From positions 68,997 through 132,996 of the forward strand of contig NZ_LKPJ01000001.1 of assembly GCF_001443045.1 (NCBI RefSeq): a stretch of DNA of 64,000 bases, written 5' to 3'. Positions 19,611 through 28,731 of the stretch are shown in pieces. The number at the start of each line of letters is the position of its first letter. Positions within the stretch are counted from its first letter, which is position 1. A model generated the notes under the pieces. That model did not search any database. It saw only the letters and a list, made by a program, of their open reading frames with translations, and was not told where the DNA came from. This stretch comes from Burkholderia ambifaria (GTDB taxonomy: Bacteria; Pseudomonadota; Gammaproteobacteria; Burkholderiales; Burkholderiaceae). The translations under genes and the position numbers were made by a program.

Positions 19611-20339
19611 ATGAGAATCCTGGTAGTCAACGTCAACACGACCGAATCGATCACCGACGCCATCGCCGCGCAGGCGCAGGCCGCCGCGTCACCGGGCACG
19701 GAGATCGTCGGGCTGACGCCGCGCTTCGGCGCGGAGTCGGTCGAAGGCAACTTCGAGAGCTACCTCGCGGCGATCGCGGTCATGGACCGCGTGCTGAGCT
19801 ACGACGAGCCGTACGACGCGGTGATCCAGGCCGGCTACGGCGAACACGGCCGCGAAGGGCTGCAGGAACTGCTGACGGTGCCCGTCGTCGACATCACCGA
19901 AGCGGCCGCGAGCGTGGCGATGCTGCTCGGCCACCGCTACTCGGTCGTCACGACGCTCGACCGCACGGTGCCGCTGATCGAGGATCGCCTGAAGCTCGCG
20001 GGGCTCGACGCACGCTGCGCGTCGGTGCGCGCGAGCGGCCTCGCGGTGCTCGAGCTCGAGGAGAATCCGGCCCGCGCGATCGAGTCGATCGTCGGCCAGG
20101 CGCAACGCGCGGTGAAGGACGATCACGCTGAAGTGATCTGCCTCGGCTGCGGCGGAATGGCCGGCCTCGACCGGCAGATCGAGGAATGCACGGGCGTGCC
20201 CGTCGTCGACGGCGTATCGGCCGCCGTCGCGCTCGCCGAATCGCTGGTGCGCCTGAAGCTGAAGACCTCGAAGGTCCGCACCTATGCGCCACCGCGTCCG
20301 AAGCGGATCGTCGGCTGGCCGGGCACCTTCGTCAAATGA
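19611..20339 (+). CDS. Asp/Glu/hydantoin racemase family protein
   Basis: A 242-residue cofactor-independent racemase-fold protein starting MRILVVNVNTT. The family uses two cysteines for two-base catalysis. The second is present in VICLGCGGMAG, but the position of the first, usually an ACFGDPG-type motif, reads QAGYGEHG, with glycine instead of cysteine. It may therefore not racemise in the usual way, or may belong to a different branch. It is 26 bases after the NCS1 permease and is likely co-transcribed, pointing to use of a hydantoin-like compound. Confidence 0.8.
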   Translation: MRILVVNVNTTESITDAIAAQAQAAASPGTEIVGLTPRFGAESVEGNFESYLAAIAVMDRVLSYDEPYDAVIQAGYGEHGREGLQELLTVPVVDITEAAASVAMLLGHRYSVVTTLDRTVPLIEDRLKLAGLDARCASVRASGLAVLELEENPARAIESIVGQAQRAVKDDHAEVICLGCGGMAGLDRQIEECTGVPVVDGVSAAVALAESLVRLKLKTSKVRTYAPPRPKRIVGWPGTFVK

Positions 20340-20363
20340 CGGGCCGCGGGAACGCGTAGCGAC

Positions 20364-21536
20364 ATGCGGGACGCACCGGCGCCGAACGGCCTTCCCCTCG
20401 ACGCGTCCGACGCAACGGGCGCGCTCGACGTACTGGACGCGCGGCTGATGCGCATCCTGCTCGTGCTGCTCACCGAGCGCACCGTGTCGCGCGCGGCCGT
20501 CCGGCTGAACATGTCGCAGCCGGCGACGAGTGCCGCGCTCAAGCGCCTGCGCACGCTGCTCGGCGATCCGCTGCTGGTGCGCAGCCGCTACGGGATGGTG
20601 CCGACCGAGTTCGGCGCGCGGTTGATCGACCCGCTGCGCAATGCGCTGCGCGTGATCGACTTCATCCGCATCCAGCAGCCGACGTTCGACGCACGCACAT
20701 CCGTACGTACCTACCGGATCGGCTGCCCCGATTACCTGAACGTGCTGTTCGTGCCGAAGCTCGTCGCGCTGTTCCGCGAACGCGCGCCGAACGCGCAGCT
20801 CGTGTTCCATCCGCTCGGCGACGGCTTCGACGACGAACGTGCGCTCGCCGACGGCGAACTCGACGTCGTGATCGACAACCGCCCTGCCCGTTCATCGCGG
20901 TTCCGGCAGGACGACCTGTTCGACGACCGCGTCGTGTGCCTGATGCGCGCGACGCATCCGATCGCGCGGCGCGGCGCGATGACGGCCACCGAATTCGCGC
21001 AGGCAGCGCAGCTGTGCCCGACACCGTCGTGGCTCGAAGCGTCCGGCGCGATCGACCGGCAGCTCGAACGCGTCGGCCTGCAGCGGCGGATCGTCGTCAC
21101 GCTGCCGCATTTCGAACTCGCCGCGCATACGCTCGTGCGCTCCGACCTGATCCTGACCACCACGTACCGGCTCGCGCGCCACTACGCGAAGCTGCTGCCG
21201 CTCGGCGCGGTTGCGCTGCCGGCCGAGCCGCCCGACATCGTGTACCGGATGACGTGGAACGAATCGGGTTCGTGCGTCGACGGCGTGCGCTGGCTGCGCG
21301 CGCTGATCGCCGAAGCGACGCGCAGCTGGCTCGATACGGAGGCCGCTCGGCCGGCCGTCGCGGCGGTTGCCGCGAATGCGGATGCACCCACGCGCCCGAT
21401 CATGCCGACCGCCAGCGACCCGCTCGAACCCGCGCGACGCCCCCGTCGCCGGCAGGCGACGCATTGCGGCACGTCGCAGCGGCCACGCGTCGCGCGCGCG
21501 GCGCGCATCCATCGCATCGCGACGAAGTCGCACTGA
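20364..21536 (+). CDS. LysR-family regulator with long C-terminal tail
   Basis: A 390-residue regulator. Residues about 24-85 form the LysR winged helix (LMRILLVLLTERTVSRAAV, then NMSQPATSAALKRL), followed by the ligand-binding domain. Usual LysR proteins end near residue 300-310; here about 75 extra residues rich in Arg, Pro and Ala follow. It starts 25 bases after the racemase-like gene on the same strand, so it may be part of that operon and control it. Confidence 0.83.
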   Translation: MRDAPAPNGLPLDASDATGALDVLDARLMRILLVLLTERTVSRAAVRLNMSQPATSAALKRLRTLLGDPLLVRSRYGMVPTEFGARLIDPLRNALRVIDFIRIQQPTFDARTSVRTYRIGCPDYLNVLFVPKLVALFRERAPNAQLVFHPLGDGFDDERALADGELDVVIDNRPARSSRFRQDDLFDDRVVCLMRATHPIARRGAMTATEFAQAAQLCPTPSWLEASGAIDRQLERVGLQRRIVVTLPHFELAAHTLVRSDLILTTTYRLARHYAKLLPLGAVALPAEPPDIVYRMTWNESGSCVDGVRWLRALIAEATRSWLDTEAARPAVAAVAANADAPTRPIMPTASDPLEPARRPRRRQATHCGTSQRPRVARAARIHRIATKSH

Positions 21537-21593
21537 ATCACGCGGAATTGCGCTGAATTGTGCCGAACCGCTCGCGCCGCACCGGGCGCGGCG

Positions 21594-21870
21594 TCACACG
21601 TGCCGCGCGATCGCGAGCAGCACCGACAGCGACACAATCGACCCGAGCGTCGACAACAGGATCGTGCGCGACGTCACATGCGCTTCGCGCCCGTAGAACT
21701 CGGCCAGCATGTACGGTCCCGTGCCGGTCGGCAGCGCGGCGAGCACGACCACGATCTGCGCGAGTACCGGCGGCATCGCGAACACGCGCACGCCGAGCCA
21801 CCACGCGAGCGCGGGCTGCACGTCTTGAACACGCTGCGTAAGACCGGAACGCGCAAGCTTAACGGCGCCG
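21594..21870 (-). pseudogene. Remnant of an AEC-family (auxin efflux carrier/malonate-type) transporter
   Basis: The last ~65 codons read as an AEC transporter C-terminus (QPALAWWLGVRVFAMPPVLA, then ALPTGTGPYMLAEFYGREAH). Just upstream the match continues in another frame (LRSVFKT), so there is a frameshift near 21826, and nothing recognisable remains beyond 21870, where a DHA2 transporter gene ends. This is a truncated and frameshifted relic. Confidence 0.75.
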
Positions 21871-21912
21871 TATCTTCGCGTGCAATGGGCGGCGTACGCG
21901 CCGCCGCGCGGA

Positions 21913-23481
21913 TCACGCATCGCGCATCGGTTGCGTAAGCAACTTGTATGCAACCGTAGCGGCAGCGAGCGCGAGCACGCCGCTCACTGTCAGCGCGGCG
22001 GCGAATCCGCTCGCAAAGGCCGCGGGCGCCGCGTCCGCGAGCGTGCGCGCGGCCGACGGCGGCACGTGCGCGAGCGCCTGCGCGAGATCGCCGGCCAGCA
22101 GGCTCGACATGAACGGCGCATCGACGAATGCCTGTGCGCCCGGCGCGGCGGACAGCAACCGGTCGAGATGCGCGTGCGTGCTGGCAGCCAGCACCGCGCC
22201 GAGCACGCCGACGGCCGTCACGATCGCCGAGAAGCGGGTGGTCGTGCTGATGCCCGACGCCATCCCGGTACGGTTCGGCTGCACGCACGCCATGATCGCC
22301 TTCTGCGTATCGCCGTTCATGATGCCGGCGCCGCAGCCCGTCACGAACATGCCGAGCGCGACGAGCCGGTAGTCGCCTGCGGCCGTCAGCGCCGCGGTCG
22401 CGAGATTGCCCGCGCCGATCAATGCGAGCCCGCCCGCCAGCACGCCGCCGGACGACACGCGCGTGGCGAGCATGCCGCCGAGCGACGGCCCGGCGATCAT
22501 CGCGATCGCGAACGGCAGCATTCCGAGCCCCGCGTCGATCGCCGACATGCCGAACGCGTTCTGCAGGTACAGCGGCAGGAACGTCATCATCACCTGCGCG
22601 CATGCCGCATAGCCGAACATCGCGAGCACGGCGCCGACGAAGCGCGGCTGGCGGAACAGCGCGAGATCAATCATCGGCCGTGCCTGCCAGCGCTCCGCGC
22701 CGATGAACGCGGCCAGCAGCGCGGCGACGAGCGCGAACCGGCCGAGCGTCGCGGCCGACAGCCAGCCGTGCGCCGGCGCACCGATCAGCGCCGCGATCGC
22801 GCACGCGAGGGCCGCGCCGAACAGCAGGCTGCCGGCGGCGTCCACCCGTTTCGCATGCGGATCGCGCGATTCGTCGATCGCGACCCGCGCGCCGGCCGCG
22901 AGCAATGCACACACCGGCAGGTTCAGCAGGAACACCCAGCGCCAGCCGATCCACTGCGTGATCGCGCCGCCGACGAGCGGCGCGACGGCCGTCGCGATCC
23001 CCATGCACATCCCCCAGATCGCCCACGCGCGGGCCCGCTCGCGCCCGTCCGGAAAACGGTTCGCGATGACCGCGAGCGCGGCCGTCAGCAGCAGCGCGGC
23101 CCCGCCGCCCTTCACCGCGCGCGCGCCGATCAGCCAGCCGGCCGACGGCGCGAGCCCGCAACCGAGCGACGCGAGCGAAAAGAGCGCGAGCCCCGCGCCG
23201 AGCATGCGCTTGCGCCCGAAGCGGTCCGCGAGCCCGCCGGCCGGCAGCAGGCATGCGGCGAACGCGGTCATGTAGGCGCTCACGACCCACTCGATGTCGG
23301 CGAAGCTCGCATGGAAGCCGCGCGCGATGCTCGGCAGCGACACGGCGACGACGTTCGTGTCGAGCACGATCAGCGAGCACGTCGCCGATGCGACCGCGAG
23401 CGTCGCGGCGGCCGGCAGGCGGGTGCCCGCACGCACGGCGGCGCGCGCGCCTGCGCGCGGGGCGGGGGAAGACTGGGACAT
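21913..23481 (-). CDS. DHA2-family MFS drug exporter
   Basis: A 522-residue transporter with about 14 membrane segments, typical of EmrB/QacA-type proton antiporters. It has the LDTNVVAVSLPSIARGF motif in the first helix region and the loop GGLADRFGRKRM (motif A). Family members expel drugs or metabolites; the substrate cannot be told. It is divergent from the LysR gene at 23582 with only 100 bases between, so that regulator probably controls it. Confidence 0.88.
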   Translation of the reverse strand: MSQSSPAPRAGARAAVRAGTRLPAAATLAVASATCSLIVLDTNVVAVSLPSIARGFHASFADIEWVVSAYMTAFAACLLPAGGLADRFGRKRMLGAGLALFSLASLGCGLAPSAGWLIGARAVKGGGAALLLTAALAVIANRFPDGRERARAWAIWGMCMGIATAVAPLVGGAITQWIGWRWVFLLNLPVCALLAAGARVAIDESRDPHAKRVDAAGSLLFGAALACAIAALIGAPAHGWLSAATLGRFALVAALLAAFIGAERWQARPMIDLALFRQPRFVGAVLAMFGYAACAQVMMTFLPLYLQNAFGMSAIDAGLGMLPFAIAMIAGPSLGGMLATRVSSGGVLAGGLALIGAGNLATAALTAAGDYRLVALGMFVTGCGAGIMNGDTQKAIMACVQPNRTGMASGISTTTRFSAIVTAVGVLGAVLAASTHAHLDRLLSAAPGAQAFVDAPFMSSLLAGDLAQALAHVPPSAARTLADAAPAAFASGFAAALTVSGVLALAAATVAYKLLTQPMRDA

Positions 23482-23581
23482 CGACGGCTCCAGAGCAAGA
23501 GGAACGAGCCGTATGCTAGGCTGCGGCCGTATTGCCCGTCATTGATACATCCATGCAGTTTTATTAACGAAAATTGCAACC

Positions 23582-24460
23582 ATGAATCCGCTCGAATTCC
23601 GTCATGTACGCGCGTTCCTGAGCGTCGCGCGGCACCTGCATTTCGCCCGCGCGGCCGACGCGCTCGACATGGCGCCGCCCGCGCTGACGCGGCAGATCCA
23701 GGAAGCCGAGCGGCTGCTCGGCGTGCGGCTGTTCCAGCGCTCGCGCCGCGCGGTCACGCTGACGGCGGCAGGCGTTGCGTTTCTCGCCGAGGCAACTGCC
23801 GCGTTCGAGCATCTGCAGCGCGGCCGCGAACTCGCGACGCTGGCCGAGCGCGGCGAACTCGGCCGCATCGAAATCGGCTACGTGTCGTCGGCCGTCTATT
23901 CGGGCACGCTGCAGCGTACGGTCGGCGCGTTCCGCGCCGCGCATCCGCGCATCGAACTGAACCTGCGGGAAGTGCCGATGGACGACGTCGCGAAGCAGCT
24001 CGACGCGGGCCGGCTCGACCTCGCGTACGTGCGCCCGCCGTTGCCGCTGCCGGGCGCGCTGCGGATCGTCACGCTGCAGCGCGACGTGTTCGTCGCCGCG
24101 GTGCCGGCCGATTCGCGCTACGCGGCGATGACCGCCGTGCGTGCCGCCGATCTCGCCGACGCGCACTTCGCGGTGCCCGAACAGGAGCGCGGCACGCTCG
24201 AAGTCGCACGCCGCGGCCGCTTCGCGCCGGTAATCGCCGCGCGGCCGGGCGGATTGCTCGCGGTGCTCGCGTGCGTGTCGGTGAACGGCTGGGTCGCGGT
24301 GATTCCGGATGCGCTCGCCGGCTGCGTATCGTTGCCGGGCGTCGTGTACCGGCCGATCGCCGGCAAGCCGATCATGTCCGAACTCGCACTCGCGCACCGG
24401 CGCTTCGAGAAAGCGCCTGCGGTGCGCGCGTTCCTGCGCACCGTCCCTGCGGCAGGCTAG
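23582..24460 (+). CDS. LysR-family regulator
   Basis: A 292-residue regulator of normal length. The N-terminal helix-turn-helix reads FLSVARHLHFARAADALDMA and PPALTRQIQEAERLLGVRLF; the remainder is the periplasmic-binding-like effector domain. It is divergent from the DHA2 exporter and probably regulates it and itself from the shared 100-base promoter region. The effector is unknown. Confidence 0.88.
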   Translation: MNPLEFRHVRAFLSVARHLHFARAADALDMAPPALTRQIQEAERLLGVRLFQRSRRAVTLTAAGVAFLAEATAAFEHLQRGRELATLAERGELGRIEIGYVSSAVYSGTLQRTVGAFRAAHPRIELNLREVPMDDVAKQLDAGRLDLAYVRPPLPLPGALRIVTLQRDVFVAAVPADSRYAAMTAVRAADLADAHFAVPEQERGTLEVARRGRFAPVIAARPGGLLAVLACVSVNGWVAVIPDALAGCVSLPGVVYRPIAGKPIMSELALAHRRFEKAPAVRAFLRTVPAAG

Positions 24461-24694
24461 AAGCTGTTCACGCTGATAACGGGTTTGCGCCGGCCCCACG
24501 AACGAATTTTTCCAAAACAGGGGAACGCGCGTTGCCTGTCGTTCGCCGAGGCGGCCACCGCCTCATCTTCCCCGCCATGCCTCTCTCACACGAATAAGCA
24601 TTTCGCGATTCGATGTTTGCCGGCGCCAGACCGATTTCGTAATCTGCCCGGCAGCCGCGCGGCCCGCGCGCGGATTACCGAGGACCCGCCGCCG

Positions 24695-25684
24695 ATGACT
24701 TCGCCCCCCGCCCCGGCCCGCCGCCGCGCACTGCTGCGCGTGGCCGCCCTGGCCGCCGCACCGCTTGCGGGCGCCGCCGCCCTGCCCGCCCGCGCGGCCG
24801 GCACCGACCTGTCGAACGTCACGCTGGTGCTCGGCGACCAGGCCGGCGGCCTGCGCGCGCTGGCCGAGGCCGCACGCGTGCTCGACGGCGTGCCATACCG
24901 GTTTCGCTGGGCGAATTTCCAGGGTGCGGCGCCGCTGTTCGAAGCGCAGCGCGCGGGCGCGATCGATCTCGCGCCGGCCGGCGACCTGCCCGTGCTGACG
25001 GCCGCGCTCGGCGATCCGGCGCTGCGGATCGTCGCGACGCGCGTCGGCTCGCCGGCATCGCTCGGCATCGTCGTGCAGCCCGATTCGCCGGTGCGCACGG
25101 TTGCCGACCTGAAGGGGCGCACCGTCGTCGTATCGTCGGCACGCGGCAGCATCTCGCAATACCAGCTGTACGGCGCGCTGCGCGAACACGGCCTCGCACC
25201 GGGCGACGTCGACGTGCGCTTCGTGCTGCCGGTCGACGCGTTCGCCGCGTTCGAGGCGAAGCAGATCGGCATCTGGGCGACCTTCGACCCGTACTACGGA
25301 AACGTGGTGCGGCGCGGCGCGCGCATCGTGCGCGACGGCAGCGGGATCAATTCCGGGCTCGCCTTCCTCACGTCGCCGGTCGATACGCTCCACGACCGGT
25401 CGAAGCGCGCTGCGCTGTCGGACGTGCTCGCGCGGCTCACCCGTGCCGGCCAGTGGGCGCTCGCGCATCCGGCCGACTATGCGACCGTCTATGCGTCGCT
25501 CACGCGCCTGCCGCGCGATGCGGCCGCCGATATCGCCCGTCGCGCCGCGCTCGCGCAGCGCGGCGTCACCAGCGCGGACATCGACGTGCTGCAGCGCGTC
25601 GCCGATCGGGCAGCCGCGGACGCGATCCTGCCGAAGCGCGTCGACGTCGCATCGATCGCGGTGCGCAACCTGTCGGCTGCGTAA
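24695..25684 (+). CDS. Orphan sulfonate/nitrate-type ABC substrate-binding protein
   Basis: A 329-residue SsuA-like periplasmic binding protein. A signal peptide with an RRR start (residues 9-11) and a long hydrophobic stretch ends near PARAAG; the RRR hints at Tat export. The mature part has VRTVADLKGRTVVVSSARGS and the FAAFEAKQIGIWATFDPYY segment typical of the family. No permease or ATPase gene lies nearby, so it must use another system's transporter or act otherwise. The start was chosen for the signal peptide; a frame 70 codons longer is unlikely. Confidence 0.8.
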   Translation: MTSPPAPARRRALLRVAALAAAPLAGAAALPARAAGTDLSNVTLVLGDQAGGLRALAEAARVLDGVPYRFRWANFQGAAPLFEAQRAGAIDLAPAGDLPVLTAALGDPALRIVATRVGSPASLGIVVQPDSPVRTVADLKGRTVVVSSARGSISQYQLYGALREHGLAPGDVDVRFVLPVDAFAAFEAKQIGIWATFDPYYGNVVRRGARIVRDGSGINSGLAFLTSPVDTLHDRSKRAALSDVLARLTRAGQWALAHPADYATVYASLTRLPRDAAADIARRAALAQRGVTSADIDVLQRVADRAAADAILPKRVDVASIAVRNLSAA

Positions 25685-25712
25685 TCGGCCACATAACTGG
25701 CTGCGCACATAC

Positions 25713-26087
25713 TCAGCGCGGCTTCGACATGTCGAGATCCGGCACGTCGTCGCCGAACGTCGACGCAACCAGCGTGCGCATCGCGGCGACCAGCAGCGTC
25801 GGCCCCGACTGGTTGAACGTGCAGCGCTCGCCCGCCGCTGGCACTGCCCGATGCAGCACCGCGCGCCACGCGCCATGCCCGCCGTCGCGCTCGAACGCGC
25901 CGAACGGCAAACGCTCGACGAGCAGGCCGCCGTCCGCCCATGAAGACGACGGCGCGTACGGCACCGGCACGCCGCCCGGTTCGCGAATGACCGTGCATCC
26001 CGCGGCGCCGACGCGCGGCGCGCCGAGGTCTTCCGCCATCGCCACCCAGAAATCGAGCGGCGCACCCGTCAGATCCTGAACCTGCAT
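25713..26087 (-). CDS. DUF2591-like small protein
   Basis: A 124-residue soluble protein starting with the family-like [16 protein letters not shown] and containing [21 protein letters not shown]. It resembles short proteins labelled DUF2591, several of which are phage-derived (NinX-like), though no other phage gene is visible here. GACGGAGGG precedes the ATG at 26087; an ATG at 26117 would add 10 residues. Function unknown. Confidence 0.65.
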   Translation of the reverse strand: MQVQDLTGAPLDFWVAMAEDLGAPRVGAAGCTVIREPGGVPVPYAPSSSWADGGLLVERLPFGAFERDGGHGAWRAVLHRAVPAAGERCTFNQSGPTLLVAAMRTLVASTFGDDVPDLDMSKPR

Positions 26088-26375
26088 CGCGCCCTCCGTC
26101 GGCACTGAAAACGCCATCCTAGCGCCGCCGCGCGCGGCTCGCCGACAATCGCCCGCCGGTGTTTTCCCCGGTGCGCCGTCCCCCGTGGAAATCCATCGAT
26201 ACGTGTTACGAATCGTCGATTCCTGCCTACAATGAACGCAACACCTGTCGTCCGGCCTGCGGTGGACCAGCACGCCGGAATCGAATTCGCGTCGAACCGG
26301 GCCAGGCCCGTTCGGCAGACGACAGCCGGAACCATACGGTGCAGCGCAGGCCGGATCTCTCGGGGGAGCCGCAGC

Positions 26376-27452
26376 ATGTCCACGCACGCCAGGAAGCCGC
26401 TGATATCGCTCGTCGTGCCGTTTCATGACGAAGAGGAAACGATCGACGCGTTCTTTGCCGAAACGCTGCCCATTCTCGAGTCGGTCGCCGGGATCCGCTT
26501 CGAGGTCGTCTGCATCAACGACGGCAGCCGCGATCGCACGCTCGACCGGCTGCTCGCGATCGCTGCCGGCGACTCGCGCGTGCACGTCGTGGATCTCACG
26601 CGCCGCTTCGGCAAGGAAGCGGCGCTCACCGCGGGCCTGGACGAAGCGGCCGGCGCCGCGGTGATCCTGATCGACGCCGACCTGCAGGACCCGCCCGCGC
26701 TGATTCCCGCGATGATCGAACACTGGCGCGGCGGCGCCGAGGTCGTCGCCGCGAAACGCACCGACCGGATGTGCGACCCCTACCTGCAGCGCGCGGCGGC
26801 GGCGCTCTACTATCGCGTGCACAATGCGCTGTCCGAGGTGGAAATGCCGGAAAACGTCGGCGATTTCCGCCTGATGGACCGCGAAGTCGTCGATGCGCTG
26901 CGCGCGCTGCCGGAGCGGCGACGGTTCATGAAGGGGCTGTTCGCGTGGGTCGGCTTTCGCACCACGATCGTCGAATACACGCGTGCGCCGCGCAGCGGCG
27001 GCCGCTCGAAGTTTTCCGGATGGCGGCGCTGGAATTTCGCGCTCGAGGGCATCACGAGCTTCAGTACGGTGCCGCTGCGCGTGTGGACCTACGTCGGCCT
27101 CACGTTCGCGATGCTGTCACTCGTGTATGGCGCCTTCATCGTGGTGCGCACGCTGCTGTTCGGCAATCCGGTGCACGGCTACCCGTCGCTGATTTCCGTC
27201 GTGCTGTTCGTCGGCGGCATCCAGCTGATCGGCATCGGCGTGATCGGCGAATACCTCGGCCGGATCTATCACGAATCCAAGCAGCGCCCCGTCTATCTCG
27301 TCAGGCGCCGCTTCCGTGCCGAGCGCGATGCCGCCGCGCAGCCGGCATCGAAGCTGCTGCAATTCCCGCTGAAGCGTGCGCCCGCGGCCCGCCGCCGGGC
27401 AGCGGCACCGGCAGCCGCCGGCATCGCCGCCCGCAAAGCATCGTTCAAGTAA
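26376..27452 (+). CDS. Membrane glycosyltransferase, family 2 (GtrB/polyprenyl-phosphate sugar synthase type)
   Basis: A 358-residue GT2 enzyme. The catalytic domain opens with [18 protein letters not shown], has [11 protein letters not shown] and the metal-binding region [13 protein letters not shown]. Two C-terminal membrane segments (near residues 230-255 and 265-290) match GtrB/DPM1-type enzymes that load a sugar on undecaprenyl phosphate at the inner membrane. The C-terminal tail is basic. GGGGGAG in front of the ATG at 26376 supports the start. It is followed by a GT87-like membrane protein, consistent with a two-step sugar transfer to the cell surface. Confidence 0.85.
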   Translation: MSTHARKPLISLVVPFHDEEETIDAFFAETLPILESVAGIRFEVVCINDGSRDRTLDRLLAIAAGDSRVHVVDLTRRFGKEAALTAGLDEAAGAAVILIDADLQDPPALIPAMIEHWRGGAEVVAAKRTDRMCDPYLQRAAAALYYRVHNALSEVEMPENVGDFRLMDREVVDALRALPERRRFMKGLFAWVGFRTTIVEYTRAPRSGGRSKFSGWRRWNFALEGITSFSTVPLRVWTYVGLTFAMLSLVYGAFIVVRTLLFGNPVHGYPSLISVVLFVGGIQLIGIGVIGEYLGRIYHESKQRPVYLVRRRFRAERDAAAQPASKLLQFPLKRAPAARRRAAAPAAAGIAARKASFK

Positions 27453-27468
27453 AACCGGGCCGCGGCAA

Positions 27469-28731
27469 TTGGACATTACGCAACAATCGACGCACTCGAC
27501 GAAGCGCCCGGTCGGCGAGTGGCTCACACCGCGACGCATCGCCCTGTACAGCATGCTGATGCTCGTGTTCTACGTGCTGTTCGTCGCGATCTGGATATCC
27601 GTCATTCGTCATGCGCAGGGAGCCGTCCTGTCGCGCGCCGGCGCCGACTTCTCGATATTCTGGTCGGCATCGTACGTCATGCTGCACGGCTCGCCATCGC
27701 AGGCATACGACTTCTCCGTGTTCTCGCGACTGACGGGCGAACTGTTCGCGAACCTTCGTCGCGACGTCTTCGCCCCGTGGCTGTACCCGCCCACCTATCT
27801 GCTACTCGTGACGCCGCTGGCGCTGTTGCCCTTCGCGCTCGGTTATCCGCTGTTCGTCGCATTCGGCGTCGCCGTGCTCGGCGTCGTCGCGTGGCGCGTA
27901 TCCGGCCTTGGTGCGATTCCCGGCGCATGGCGCTCCGGTTCGCTCGCGCTGGTCGCCGCACCCTGCGTGTTCGTCACCGCGACGCTCGGGCAAAACGCGT
28001 TTCTGACCGCATCGTGCGCGGCACTGGCCGTCCATTGGGCCGGTCGACGGCCGATGTGGGCCGGCTTCTGCATCGCCCTGCTGTCGGTCAAGCCGCAGAT
28101 GGCGTTGCTGTTCCCGTTCGTGCTGGTTGCGGCACGCGCATGGCGCACGATCGCGTGGGCCGGGCTCGCCACTGGCACATTCGTCGCGCTGAGCGTCCTG
28201 GTCTGCGGCCTCGAGTCGCTACGCCTGTTCGTCGCCAGCACGGGCCTCGCGCGCTCGATCGTCCTCGAACATGGTGTCGTGTTCTGGCTCGCGTCGCCGA
28301 CCCCGTTCGCGGCGTTCCGACTGGCAGGCGTGCCGCTCGGTGCCGCCTATGCCGCACATGCGTGTATCGCCGCGATCGCGATCGCAGCCGCCTGCATTGC
28401 GTGGGCGCAGTCGCGCGATACCCGCTTGCGCGCGGCCGTGCTGACGGTCGCGACGCTCACGGCGAACCCGTATGTGTGGCACTACGAACTCGCGTGGCTC
28501 GCCATCGCGATCGCCTGCATGCTGGCGATCGGCTGGCGCGACGGCTGGCTGCGCGGCGAACAGACCGCGATCGCGCTGATATGGGCGCTGCCGATCGCCG
28601 AATACCTGAACCCATGGCTGGAGCTACCGCAGATCGGCCCGGCCGTGACGCTCTTCGCGCTGCTCGTGCTGCTGCGCCGCGCGCGGCACGACGCTCACAA
28701 CGCGAGCCGCGGCGGCACGTACACGCCGTAG
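27469..28731 (+). CDS. GT87/DUF2029-like polytopic membrane protein
   Basis: About 420 residues with 9-10 hydrophobic helices. Features of the polyprenol-phosphate-sugar-dependent GT-C fold are visible: GADFSIFWSASYVML after the first helix, then SPSQAYD and LYPPTYLLLVTPLALLPF. It probably uses the lipid-linked sugar made by the preceding GT2 enzyme. The start is uncertain: a TTG at 27469, 16 bases after the upstream stop, keeps the N-terminal helix; the next ATG (27553) would cut it. The last 37 bases overlap the end of tadG on the other strand. Confidence 0.72.
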   Translation: MDITQQSTHSTKRPVGEWLTPRRIALYSMLMLVFYVLFVAIWISVIRHAQGAVLSRAGADFSIFWSASYVMLHGSPSQAYDFSVFSRLTGELFANLRRDVFAPWLYPPTYLLLVTPLALLPFALGYPLFVAFGVAVLGVVAWRVSGLGAIPGAWRSGSLALVAAPCVFVTATLGQNAFLTASCAALAVHWAGRRPMWAGFCIALLSVKPQMALLFPFVLVAARAWRTIAWAGLATGTFVALSVLVCGLESLRLFVASTGLARSIVLEHGVVFWLASPTPFAAFRLAGVPLGAAYAAHACIAAIAIAAACIAWAQSRDTRLRAAVLTVATLTANPYVWHYELAWLAIAIACMLAIGWRDGWLRGEQTAIALIWALPIAEYLNPWLELPQIGPAVTLFALLVLLRRARHDAHNASRGGTYTP

